Assembly: GCA_026393735.1 (NCBI GenBank)
Contig: JAPKZP010000088.1
Location: forward strand, 1 to 7,807
Direction of reading: 5' to 3'
Source: Acidobacteriota bacterium
GTDB taxonomy: Bacteria; Acidobacteriota; Vicinamibacteria; Vicinamibacterales; JAKQTR01
DNA length: 7,807 nucleotides
Positions 1-6,964 of the stretch are shown piece after piece. Position 1 is the stretch's first letter. Each line of letters opens with the position of its first letter. The notes beneath the pieces were generated by a model, which was not told the origin of the DNA, searched no databases, and saw only the letters and a program-made list of their open reading frames with translations. Position numbers and translations under genes: made by a program.

Positions 1-67
1 CAAGGGCGAGAACAGCCGCTTCTTCTACGGCGAAATCCACGCCTGGCTCTCGAAGTGGCTGAAATAG
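1..67 (+). CDS. C-terminal tail of a gene entering from the left (possibly alpha/beta hydrolase)
   Basis: Partial gene with its 5' part outside the window. The frame starting at base 2 reads KGENSRFFYGEIHAWLSKWLK and ends at TAG (65-67). What is seen is only 21 residues: an aromatic and charged amphipathic helix ending in W-L-x-x-W-L-K. Final helices of this kind (FYxxxxxWLxxxL) are common at the end of prolyl-oligopeptidase/S9-type and other alpha/beta hydrolases, just after the catalytic His loop, so such an enzyme is a reasonable guess. The fragment contains no catalytic residue, and the family call is inference. The next gene starts 154 bp downstream on the same strand, with a palindromic repeat between them, so they need not be co-transcribed. 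Confidence 0.6.
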   Translation, partial: KGENSRFFYGEIHAWLSKWLK

Positions 68-82
68 GAGTGCCATGATCTC

Positions 83-100
83 GCAGGGCTGAAGCCCTGC
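83..100. repeat. Perfect palindrome / short RNA hairpin (REP-like)
   Basis: GCAGGGCT-GA-AGCCCTGC is a perfect 8-bp inverted repeat around a 2-bp centre. As RNA it folds as a 7-bp GC-rich stem closed by a UGAA tetraloop. It lies 15 bp after the stop codon of the upstream gene, so it could serve as a transcript-end or mRNA-protecting hairpin. No T-run follows it on either strand, so it is not a classic intrinsic terminator. From memory, this GCAGGGCTTCAGCCCTGC-type word recurs between genes in some Acidobacteriota genomes. That points to a dispersed REP-like element, but it cannot be shown from one copy. Confidence 0.6.
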
Positions 101-133
101 GCCACGACAGCTGAGGCCCAGCGCCACGACAGC
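94..133. repeat. Imperfect tandem repeat, two copies of an 18-bp unit
   Basis: Two copies of an 18-bp word, GCCCTGCGCCACGACAGC (94-111) and GCCCAGCGCCACGACAGC (116-133), match at 17 of 18 positions with a 4-bp spacer. The first copy overlaps the right arm of the palindrome at 83-100. The second copy lacks the palindromic left half. It therefore looks like a partial duplication of the repeat element, with only the flanking half copied. Confidence 0.6.
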
Positions 134-221
134 CGGATCTCCTCCCGACCGGAATGCAGAGGGGCCTGCACGTTGCCTGGCACCTCTTCTCTGGCTGCTT
201 CTGTCTGAATGAAGCGGTAGG

Positions 222-1049
222 ATGGATTCAGGACCACCAGTGCGCACGGATCATGCGATCCACCGATACGGCGGGTCTGCCGTCAGCGCGGTCGGCCTGG
301 CCATGGCCGTGGCGTGCAGTGCCCACGCGCATCCGCGCATCAGTCCGACGGCCGTGTCCGCGATCCGGATCGTCTTCGTCGGGGACTCGCTGGTGCATCG
401 GTCGGCCGCCGATCACGCCATGCTCGACGCGGTACGGGCCGGGCTCACCGAGCGGCACCCGTCCCTGACATTCGAACTCATCGACGCCGGCGTCAACGGT
501 AACGGCATCGCCGACATCCAGGCGCGCCTCGACGAGGACGTCCTCGCTCTGCATCCTGCCGCCGTGGTCCTCTACTGGGACAGCGACGTGAGCGATGTGG
601 ATGAATCGCACATGAGCGAGGCGCAGGTCGCCACTCTCCGGGCAGCCTACAAGCGAAGGCTGCACGCGGTCCTCACCACGCTGGTGGCCAGCGGAGCACA
701 CGTGATCGTGAGCGGCCCGACATTGATTGGCGAGCTCCCGCGAGGCCGCAATCCGAAGGACCGCCAGCTCGACGCGTACCGGTGGATGAACCGGGCGATG
801 GCGGCGTCCCTGAAGGTCGTCTACATCGACACGCGGCGCGCCTTTTTCGCGCGCCGGCCCCGCCAGGCGCCCGTCGACGCCGACCATGGACTGCTGACCG
901 AGGATGGTGAGCACCTGAACGACGACGGTGCGGCAGTCGTTCGGGATCAATTCGTCAACGCACTGGACGCCTGGTTGCGCACCCTTCCGGGCGGCGAGCC
1001 TAGAGGACCGGGAGCTTTGTCGCGTCCCAGCCGCCGCCCAGAGCCTTGA
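222..1049 (+). CDS. Exported SGNH/GDSL-type hydrolase with atypical block III
   Basis: Predicted 275-residue exported serine esterase/lipase-like protein of the SGNH fold; the substrate cannot be told. Residues 1-36 look like a signal peptide: an n-region with Arg and His, a hydrophobic stretch VSAVGLAMAVA (21-31), and an AHA cleavage site at 34-36. Cys32 (AVAC) is a poor lipobox. Block I is IRIVFVGDSLVHR, with nucleophile Ser56. Block II Gly is in DAGVNGNG (89-95). Block V is DGEHLNDDG, with Asp228 and His231 completing the triad. The usual block III GxND is absent; YWDSDVSD (118-125) sits there, so the oxyanion Asn is not evident. ATG 222 is the first in-frame start after a stop at 210. GTG 240 is an alternative that keeps the signal peptide. 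Neither has a strong ribosome-binding site. The 3' end overlaps the convergent channel gene by 50 bp, and the Arg/Pro-rich tail after about residue 255 is probably unstructured. Confidence 0.82.
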   Translation: MDSGPPVRTDHAIHRYGGSAVSAVGLAMAVACSAHAHPRISPTAVSAIRIVFVGDSLVHRSAADHAMLDAVRAGLTERHPSLTFELIDAGVNGNGIADIQARLDEDVLALHPAAVVLYWDSDVSDVDESHMSEAQVATLRAAYKRRLHAVLTTLVASGAHVIVSGPTLIGELPRGRNPKDRQLDAYRWMNRAMAASLKVVYIDTRRAFFARRPRQAPVDADHGLLTEDGEHLNDDGAAVVRDQFVNALDAWLRTLPGGEPRGPGALSRPSRRPEP

Positions 1050-2421
1050 CCAGCAGGATGCTCGCCGCGAGCCGGCGGGACTGAATGCCGAGCGCTGTCC
1101 GCTGGGCATTCAGTGCGGCGTTCTGCGCGATGACCACCTCGAGGTAGGTCGTCACGCCACCCTTGTAGCGATTCGTCGCCAGGGCGAGCAGGCGCTGCGC
1201 CGCGGCAACGGCTGCGTCCTGCGTCTTCGCTTCCTGGGCCAGGATCCGCAGCGCGGCCAGGCTGTCCTCGACCTCGCGGAACGCGGTCAACACGACGTCC
1301 CGGTACTGGGCGTCGGCCCGCTGGTACCCGGCGATCGCATAGTCTCTGGCCGCCCGGCGCCGGCCGCCATCGAACACCGCGACGGCGGCAGCCGGCGCGA
1401 CCGCCCAGAAGTTGCTGGCGAGCTTCAGCCAGTCACCAATGGTCCCGCTCTCGAGCCCGGTGCTGCCGGTCAAGGTGACCGCGGGGAAGAAGGCCGCTCT
1501 CGCGACGCCGATCTGCGCGTTGGCCGACGCCAGCCGCCGTTCGGCCGCGGCGATGTCCGGCCGCCGCTCGAGGACGTCTCCAGGGAGGCCGGGTGGGACC
1601 TGCGGCACGCTGGCTGCCAGCGTGGCTGGCGGCAGGCTGAACCCCGGCGCGGCGCTCCCCGTCAGCGCAGCGATCGCATGCTCGAACTGGGCCCGGCGAA
1701 TCTGCACGTCGATGGCCTGTGCGCGTGTGGTCTCGAGCTGTGTTTCGGCCTGGGCGACGTCCACGCCGGACGCCACGCCTCCCTGGTAACGGTTCTTCGT
1801 CAACTCCAGCGCGCGCTCGAACGCGGCAACACTGGTCTCCAGGATCTGCCGTTCCGTATCCAGCGCCCGCACCTGAAAGTAGTCGAGGGCCAGCTCGGCG
1901 TGCACGCTCAGGTTCACTACTTCGAGATCGGCCGCGCTGGCCTGCGCCGACGCCCTGGCCGCCGCCACCGTGCTCGCCACGCGGCCCCACAGATCGAGTT
2001 CGTACGCCACATCGGCCCGCAGGACGTAGTCGTTGTAGCGGGTGTCCGAGGTCTTGCTCCGGTTCGGCTTGTTCTCCGACTGGTCGGCCGCCGTCACAGA
2101 CGCGCCGGCGGCGACCGTCGGCATTTCCGCCGACTTCGCCGACCGCACGAGGGCCCGGGCCTGGAGGAACTGGGCCTGGGCGGCGCGCAGGGTCTGGTTC
2201 GAAACGGTGACCTGCTCTTCCAGCGCATTCAGATCGGGTTCGCCAAACAGCTCCCACCACTTGCCGCGCAGGACGTCGTCGGCGGGCTGGGCGGGCTTCC
2301 ACGGCCCCAGTTCCTTGTACTGCGCGGGTGGTTGCGGGTCAGGCGGGACGTACCGCGGGGCACTGACGCACCCGGCGGTCACGACCACCGCCACTCCGGC
2401 CAGTACGGGCGCCAGCTTCAC
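1000..2421 (-). CDS. RND efflux outer-membrane lipoprotein channel, NodT/TolC-like
   Basis: Outer-membrane factor of about 473 residues that forms the trimeric exit duct of the tripartite pump. It starts with a lipoprotein signal, VKLAPVLAGVAVVVTAGC, with the lipidated Cys at residue 18. Family marks follow in order: GKWWELFGEPDLNALEEQ; YELDLWGR; the helical repeat NRYQGGVASGVDVAQAETQL; the duplicate-half marker LERRPDIAAAERRLASANA with QIGVARAAFFP; the second repeat NRYKGGVTTYLEVVIAQNAA; and the C-terminal ALGGGW. Both structural halves are present and the length is normal. I chose GTG 2421 over the ATG at 2523: it begins the lipoprotein signal directly, overlaps the adaptor's stop as GTGA, and has GGGAG 7 nt upstream. 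It is the last gene of the operon. No terminator is visible after its TAG, which lies inside the convergent hydrolase gene. Confidence 0.93.
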   Translation of the reverse strand: MKLAPVLAGVAVVVTAGCVSAPRYVPPDPQPPAQYKELGPWKPAQPADDVLRGKWWELFGEPDLNALEEQVTVSNQTLRAAQAQFLQARALVRSAKSAEMPTVAAGASVTAADQSENKPNRSKTSDTRYNDYVLRADVAYELDLWGRVASTVAAARASAQASAADLEVVNLSVHAELALDYFQVRALDTERQILETSVAAFERALELTKNRYQGGVASGVDVAQAETQLETTRAQAIDVQIRRAQFEHAIAALTGSAAPGFSLPPATLAASVPQVPPGLPGDVLERRPDIAAAERRLASANAQIGVARAAFFPAVTLTGSTGLESGTIGDWLKLASNFWAVAPAAAVAVFDGGRRRAARDYAIAGYQRADAQYRDVVLTAFREVEDSLAALRILAQEAKTQDAAVAAAQRLLALATNRYKGGVTTYLEVVIAQNAALNAQRTALGIQSRRLAASILLVKALGGGWDATKLPVL

Positions 2422-3620
2422 CGGGCTGCTCCCGCCGGCTTCGGGACGGCAGGCCGGGCAGGTTTCAGGACGCGCACGATCTGGCCGCCAGCGAGCGAAT
2501 CGGGGGGATTCAGCACAACCCATTCGTCGCCCGACAGGCCGGACGCCACCTCCGCGTCGGTACCGAAATCGCGACCGAGAGTCACCGGCAGGATGGCCAC
2601 CACGCCCCCCTCGCGCACGACCCCCACGCGCACGCCGTCGCTTCCGAACATCAGGGCGTTTACCGGCAGGATCAGCGCCGAGGCCGGCGTCGGCAGGGCG
2701 ATGTGCACTTCGGCGTACGCGCCGGGCAGCAGTTCCTGCCGGGGGTTGGGCACCTCGAATTCCGTAAGGAGCGTCCGCGACGCGACGTCAATCGACTCGG
2801 CCGTGCGGGCCAGCGTCGCCGTGAATCGGCGTCCGGGCAGTTCGGCGAGCGTCAGTTCGGCGGTCAGGCCGCGTTTCGTCGCACGCGCGTAGGACTCCGG
2901 CACGTTGACGAACACGCGCAGGCGGTCCGTCGACGCGAGATGAAACAGCTCGCGCGCGACGCCGCCGCTCGCCCCGGAGTCGATGAGCGCGCCGACGTCG
3001 GTGTTGCGGGCGGTAATCACGCCATCGAAGGGCGCGTAGATCCTGAGGTAGCCCTTGAGCTGCACCAGCCGATCCACGTTGTGGCGCGCCGACTCGACGG
3101 CCGTCTTCCTGGCCTCGAGCGTCCCGAGTGCGTTGTCGAGGTCCTGGCGGGAGACGGAATCGGTCTTGGCGAGATCCTGGTTGCGTTCCGCCACCGTCTG
3201 CGCCAGCCGCGCGTTGGCCTCGGCGGTGGCGAGGTCGGCGCGCGCCTGCTGCAGCTGCTGCTCGAGTTCAGGTGCGTCGATCTCCGCCAGCAGCTGGTTC
3301 GCGGCGACCCGTGTCCCGAGTTCGACGTGGCGGCTCTTCAGGTACCCGCCCGTCCGCGCGTAGATGGGCGCGTCTCGAAATGCCTGGACGGTACCGGGCA
3401 GGACCAGCTCATCCTGTGGCGCGCCGCGCTTCGGCTGGATGACGGACACCGTCGGGACGGCCAGTTCGTTGGTCTCCCGCGTCAGTGTCACCATCGCGCG
3501 CGCGCGGTTCGCGATGCCGGCCCACGCGAGGGCGCCGAGAGCCACGACAATCACCAGCCCCGCGACCACGACCCGGCCCGACCGGCCCGGGGATCGCTTT
3601 CCGCCCGCCTGACTCTCCAT
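2418..3620 (-). CDS. RND efflux periplasmic adaptor (membrane fusion protein, HlyD/AcrA-like)
   Basis: Adaptor of 400 residues that bridges the inner-membrane pump and the outer-membrane channel. A short basic N-terminus (KRSPGRSGR) precedes one membrane anchor, at about residues 17-37. There is no lipobox Cys, so it is a transmembrane-anchored rather than lipidated adaptor. The first lipoyl half lies at about 72-112 (GTVQAFRDAPIYARTGGYLK) and the alpha-hairpin coiled coil at about 116-189. The second lipoyl half starts at YAPFDGVITARNTDVG (195 on). Beta-barrel and membrane-proximal domains follow (VNVPES, LLPGAYAEVHI, LILPVNALMFG). In the hairpin, R146-x3-L150-x6-S157 matches the channel-docking pattern of AcrA (R128, L132, S139). 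ATG 3620 is preferred over an ATG 48 bp upstream: it overlaps the pump's TGA as TGATG and has a strong Shine-Dalgarno. The Pro/Ala-rich C-terminal end is ordinary. Confidence 0.93.
   Translation of the reverse strand: MESQAGGKRSPGRSGRVVVAGLVIVVALGALAWAGIANRARAMVTLTRETNELAVPTVSVIQPKRGAPQDELVLPGTVQAFRDAPIYARTGGYLKSRHVELGTRVAANQLLAEIDAPELEQQLQQARADLATAEANARLAQTVAERNQDLAKTDSVSRQDLDNALGTLEARKTAVESARHNVDRLVQLKGYLRIYAPFDGVITARNTDVGALIDSGASGGVARELFHLASTDRLRVFVNVPESYARATKRGLTAELTLAELPGRRFTATLARTAESIDVASRTLLTEFEVPNPRQELLPGAYAEVHIALPTPASALILPVNALMFGSDGVRVGVVREGGVVAILPVTLGRDFGTDAEVASGLSGDEWVVLNPPDSLAGGQIVRVLKPARPAVPKPAGAAR
2429..2433 (-). promoter_or_regulatory. Ribosome-binding site that fixes the GTG start of the channel gene
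   Basis: On the minus strand, GGGAG (2433-2429) stands 7 nt before GTG 2421. The GTG and the upstream adaptor's TGA overlap as GTGA, which suggests translational coupling. This excludes a 34-residue N-terminal extension that would bury the lipoprotein signal. Confidence 0.65.
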
Positions 3621-3625
3621 CACAC

Positions 3626-3630
3626 CCTCC
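3626..3630 (-). promoter_or_regulatory. Strong ribosome-binding site for the RND adaptor
   Basis: Minus-strand GGAGG (3630-3626) lies 5 nt before ATG 3620, inside the 3' end of the pump gene. The pump's TGA and the adaptor's ATG share one base (TGATG). This allows re-initiation coupled to translation of the pump, but also independent initiation. That matters because a frameshift in the pump would otherwise reduce adaptor expression. Confidence 0.75.
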
Positions 3631-4750
3631 GCTCCGTCACGCCTGCTGTTGGCGCCCGGTGCAGCCATGCAAACACAGCCGGCACGAAGAAGAGGCTGGC
3701 CAGCGTCGCGACGGTCAGCCCGCCAATGACTGCGCGGCCGAGCGGTGCGTTCTGCTCGCCGCCTTCACCGAACCCCAGGGCCATCGGCACCATCCCGACG
3801 ATCATGGCCAGCGCCGTCATCACGACGGGCCGGAACCGCGAGAACCCTGCCTCGACGGCCGCGACGAGCGGACCGACGCCTTCCTGCACGCGGTCCTTGG
3901 CGAAGCTGACGACGAGAATGCTGTTGGCCGTGGCCACGCCGACGCACATGATGGCGCCCGTCAGCGCGGGCACGCTCACCGTCGTGTGCGTCAGGAACAG
4001 CATCCAGACAATGCCGGCCAGGGCCGCCGGCAGCGCCGAGATGATGATGAACGGGTCCAGCCACGACTGGAAGTTCACGACAATCAGCAGGTAGACGAGC
4101 ACGATGGCCAGGGCCAGACCGGCGAGCAAGCCGGAGAAGGACGAGTTCATCGTCTCGATCTGGCCCCGGACGATAATCTGGGCGCCGCGCGGCAATGCCT
4201 TCTCCATGTCGCGGATGATTGGTTCGATGTCCCGGGCGACACCGCCCAGGTCCCTGCCCTGCACGGTCCCGAAGATGTCCACGACCGGCTGCACGTTGTA
4301 GTGGGAGACCACGGCCATCCCTTGGCCGCGGCTCATGACCGTCAGCGCCTCCAGCATCTGCGGCCGGGCGCCGCTGGCGCCGGCGATTGGAATGGCGCCG
4401 AGGCGGTCCACCGAGTCCATCCGGTATTGCGGGGTCATCGTCGCCACCGAGTAACTGACGCCCGTGGCCGGGTTCAGCCAGAACGTCGGCGTCGTCTGTC
4501 CGCTGCCGCTGAGGGAAATGAGCAGATTGGTCGCGACCTCGCGCTGCGTGAACCCGGCCTGGGCCGCCCGCGTGCGGTCCGACTCGAAGTGCAACTGGGG
4601 CTGATTGAACGCCTGGTGCACCCGGAGGTCCACGATGCCAGGCACGTGGGCGAGCCTCCTAACCAGCGCCCCGGCGAAGCGGCGGTTGGCCTCGAGCGTC
4701 CGCCCGACCACCTGGATGTCGATCGGCGCAGGCAGGCCGAAACTAGCACA

Positions 4751-4766
4751 CCCGGGTAGTCCCGGG
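4751..4766. repeat. CCCGGG-TAGT-CCCGGG hairpin beside the pump frameshift
   Basis: Two CCCGGG words are separated by 4 bp. Each word is itself palindromic, so the unit is both an inverted and a direct repeat. It encodes part of RDYPG in the pump. It ends one base before the interval (4742-4750) in which the pump loses its frame and about 15 residues. Such a stem can promote slippage deletion or sequencing and assembly error. Confidence 0.7.
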
Positions 4767-6744
4767 CGAGCCGCACCCGCAGGTCGTGCACGAACTCGCT
4801 GGTGGGCCGGTGATCTGCGGAGAGTGACACGAGGATGTCGGCATCCGACGGCCCGATCGGAGCCGAGTTGGTGTACGCGAGATTCATGCTGGAGTTCGGC
4901 AGGCCGATGTTGTCGATGACACTCGCCAGTTCCCGGCCGGGAATGATCTCGCGAATCGTCTGCTCGACCCGGTCGCAGAGGATGGCCGTGTCCTCGATGC
5001 GGGTCCCCGTCGGCCCGCGCAGGTGGAGCTTGAACTGGCCCGTGTCGACAGACGGAAAGAAATCCTGGCCCACCCACGGCAACAAGCCGAGCGAGGCGAC
5101 ACACAGCATGAGGAAGCCCGCCGCGAATGCCCGCCGGTGGGCCACCACCCCCTCGAGCGACCGCCGATAGGCCGCGCGCAATGCCGTGAACCCTCCGTCG
5201 ATCCACGCCTGCAGCCGCACCAGGGGATTGCGGCTCGCCCGCCGCTGGGCATGCCGGTCCTCTTCGTGCGCGTGCAGCATGTACTTTGCCATGGTCGGCA
5301 CGAGCGTCCGCGACAGCAGGAACGACGCCAGCATGGCCAGTACGACGGCCTCGGCCATCGGCACGAACAGGTAGCGGCCGACGCCCGTCAGGAAGAACAT
5401 CGGGACGAAGACGATGCAGATGCAGAGCGTCGACACGAAGGCCGGCACCGTGATCTGCTCCGCCCCGTCGAGGATGGCCGGCTCCAGGTCCTTGCCGTGC
5501 TCGAGGTGCCAGTTGATGTTCTCGATCGAGACGATGCCGTTGTCCACCAGGATGCCGATGGCCAGCGCCAGACCGCCCAGCGTCATGATGTTGATCGTCT
5601 CGCCCAGCATCGCCAGGACGATGATCGACGCCAGAATCGAGAGTGGAATGGAGACCGCGATGATGACGGTGCTGCGCCAGCTGCCGAGCAGGACGAGGAT
5701 GAGGAGCGCCGTCAGGCATGCGGCGATGACCGCCTCGCGCACGACGCCTTCGACCGACGCCCGCACGAACAGCGACTGGTCGGCCAGCTGATCGATCTTC
5801 AACTCGGGCGGAAGCCCTGCCTGGATGCGCGGCAGCGACGCCTTGACGCGTTCGATGATATCCAGCGTCGACGCGCTGCCCGTCTTCATCACGGGCATGA
5901 GCACCGCCCGCTGGCCGTTCACCCGCACGATGTTGGTCTGCGGCGGAGACCCGTTGCGTACATGCGCAACATCGCGGATGTAGATCGGCGTCCGGCCCGC
6001 CATCTTGATGGGCAGGTCGTTCAGCTCATCGACCGTCCGCGGGCTGCCGTTGATGTCGATGTCGTGCTCGAACATGCCGAGCTTTGCGGTGCCGGCCGGC
6101 AGGATGAGATTCTGCGCCGCGATCGCGTTGACGACATCGGCGGGCGCGAGCGCTTTCCCCCGGAGCGCGACCTGGTCGAGGTCGATGATGATTTGCGGCT
6201 GCTTCCCGCCGTAGGGCTGCACGATCGAGGCTCCCTGCACCGTGGCGAGCTGCGTCCGCAGGAAGTTCGTGCCGAGGTCGAACAGTTGCTGCTCGGAGAG
6301 CTGCTGTCCCGAGAGCGCCAGTTGCAGCACCGGCACGGTCGAGGCGTTGTAGCTGATGATGAACGGCGGGTTGATCCCCGGCGGCATCTGCCGCAACGCC
6401 GACTGCGAGATCGCCGTCACCTGCGCCATCGCCATCTCGATCCGCACCCCTGGCTGGAAGAAGATCTTGACGATGGACGTGCCGCGGACGGTCTGCGACT
6501 CAATGTGCTCGACGTCGTTGACCGTCGTGGTCACCATGCGTTCGAACACCGAGACGATGCGGTTGGCCAGTTCCTCGGCGGACAGGCCGCCGTAGCTCCA
6601 GCCCACCGCGATGATCGGGATGTTGATGTTCGGAAAGATGTCGACCGGCATCCGCTGAGCGGTCAGAGGCCCGACCAGCAGGATGGCGATGGCGAGCACC
6701 ACGAACGTGTAGGGTCGCTGGAGGGCGACGCGGACAATCCACAT

Positions 6745-6964
6745 AGACGTCAGGCCTGGCCGGCATCCACCGGGGGAATCGGCGCAGTGTAGCACGCGCC
6801 GGACAGGCCCCCGAGCGTGACCGGGCCCAGGGCCATCTCCAACATCGGCTGCTGAGTGACCGCTGCGGTAACTTCGACACCCACATTATGCCCGCGACCG
6901 GGGGCGACGCGAAGCGTGTAACCGTATCCCGGGGGGACGTCTTCGGACTCCGGGCTCCACGCCT
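6745..6964 (-). other. Intergenic gap with an open, start-less reading frame
   Basis: This 220-bp gap separates the MacA-like adaptor from the pump. I see no convincing promoter or terminator. On the minus strand one frame is open across the whole gap, from 6962 to TGA 6752-6750, which is 5 nt before the pump's ATG. Its text is protein-like, with segments such as PPGYGYTLRVAPGRGHNVGV and MALGPVTLGGLSGACYTAP, and most codons end in G or C. No good start codon precedes it. The frame runs back into the adaptor gene as its out-of-frame shadow. Internal GTG 6884 or ATG 6845 would give only 44 or 31 residues. It may be the tail of a decayed gene, a small leader peptide, or chance openness in GC-rich DNA. 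I do not recognise it. Confidence 0.3.

Larger units (their letters stand above)
3620..6744 (-). pseudogene. RND inner-membrane efflux pump (AcrB/HAE-like), frameshifted near residue 666
   Basis: Proton-driven RND transporter, seen in two frames. The 5' part (6744 to about 4747, 666 codons) starts MWIVRVALQRPYTF and holds TM1, the first porter domain (FPNINIPI, YGGKQPQIIIDLD, LPAGTAKLG), TM2-6 with GGLALAIGILVDNGIVSIENI (Asp401-Asn402), TM7 and WVGQDFFPSVDTGQFKLHLRGPTGT. After DYPGV the frame turns to nonsense. The sequence resumes one frame over at FGLPAPIDIQVVG (from 4741) and runs intact to TGA 3622-3620: LLISLSGSGQTTPTFWLNP, NVQPVVDIFGTVQGRDLG, YLLIVVNFQSWLDPFIII, VATANSILVVSFAKD, RFRPVVMTALAMIVGM and NAPLGRAVIGGL. 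Relatives, as I recall them, carry about 15 more residues (a QPADIVSQILN-like segment) at the break. Total readable length is about 1039 codons, normal otherwise. ATG 6744 fits the family start, although its Shine-Dalgarno is weak. The gene is probably inactive as written, unless the break is an assembly error. Confidence 0.88.

Noticed and set aside
83..100. Intrinsic terminator for the left gene
   Set aside because: The stem is good, but no T-run follows on either strand, so it is recorded as a palindromic repeat.
25..237. Minus-strand open frame of 70 codons over the repeat region
   Set aside because: It covers the tail of the left gene and the palindromic repeat, and its VVAQGFSPARS text is the translated repeat. 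There is no sign of a real gene.
928..2892. Long plus-strand open frame (654 codons) across the channel and adaptor genes
   Set aside because: It is the antisense shadow of two genes with clear family motifs. Its translation is Arg/Gly/His-rich and resembles no protein, and long antisense frames are expected in GC-rich DNA.
4739..4750. Programmed ribosomal frameshift in the pump
   Set aside because: The join GTGCTAGTTTC has no slippery heptamer such as A-AAA-AAG. Conserved residues are missing at the same place, which a simple -1 shift would not explain. A deletion or sequence error fits better.
2703..4759. Overlapping plus-strand open frames opposite the adaptor and pump 3' half
   Set aside because: Low-complexity Arg/Pro/His text, no ribosome-binding sites, and full overlap with well-supported minus-strand genes.
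5023..6792. Plus-strand open frame of 589 codons opposite the pump
   Set aside because: Composition is dominated by Arg, Asp, His and Gln, typical of the complement of hydrophobic membrane segments. The minus strand encodes recognisable RND transmembrane and porter regions.
6745..6795. GTG 6795 as the pump start, adding 17 residues
   Set aside because: The extension MLHCADSPGGCRPGLTS is not like an RND N-terminus, whereas ATG 6744 begins exactly at the family-type MWIVRVALQRPYTF.
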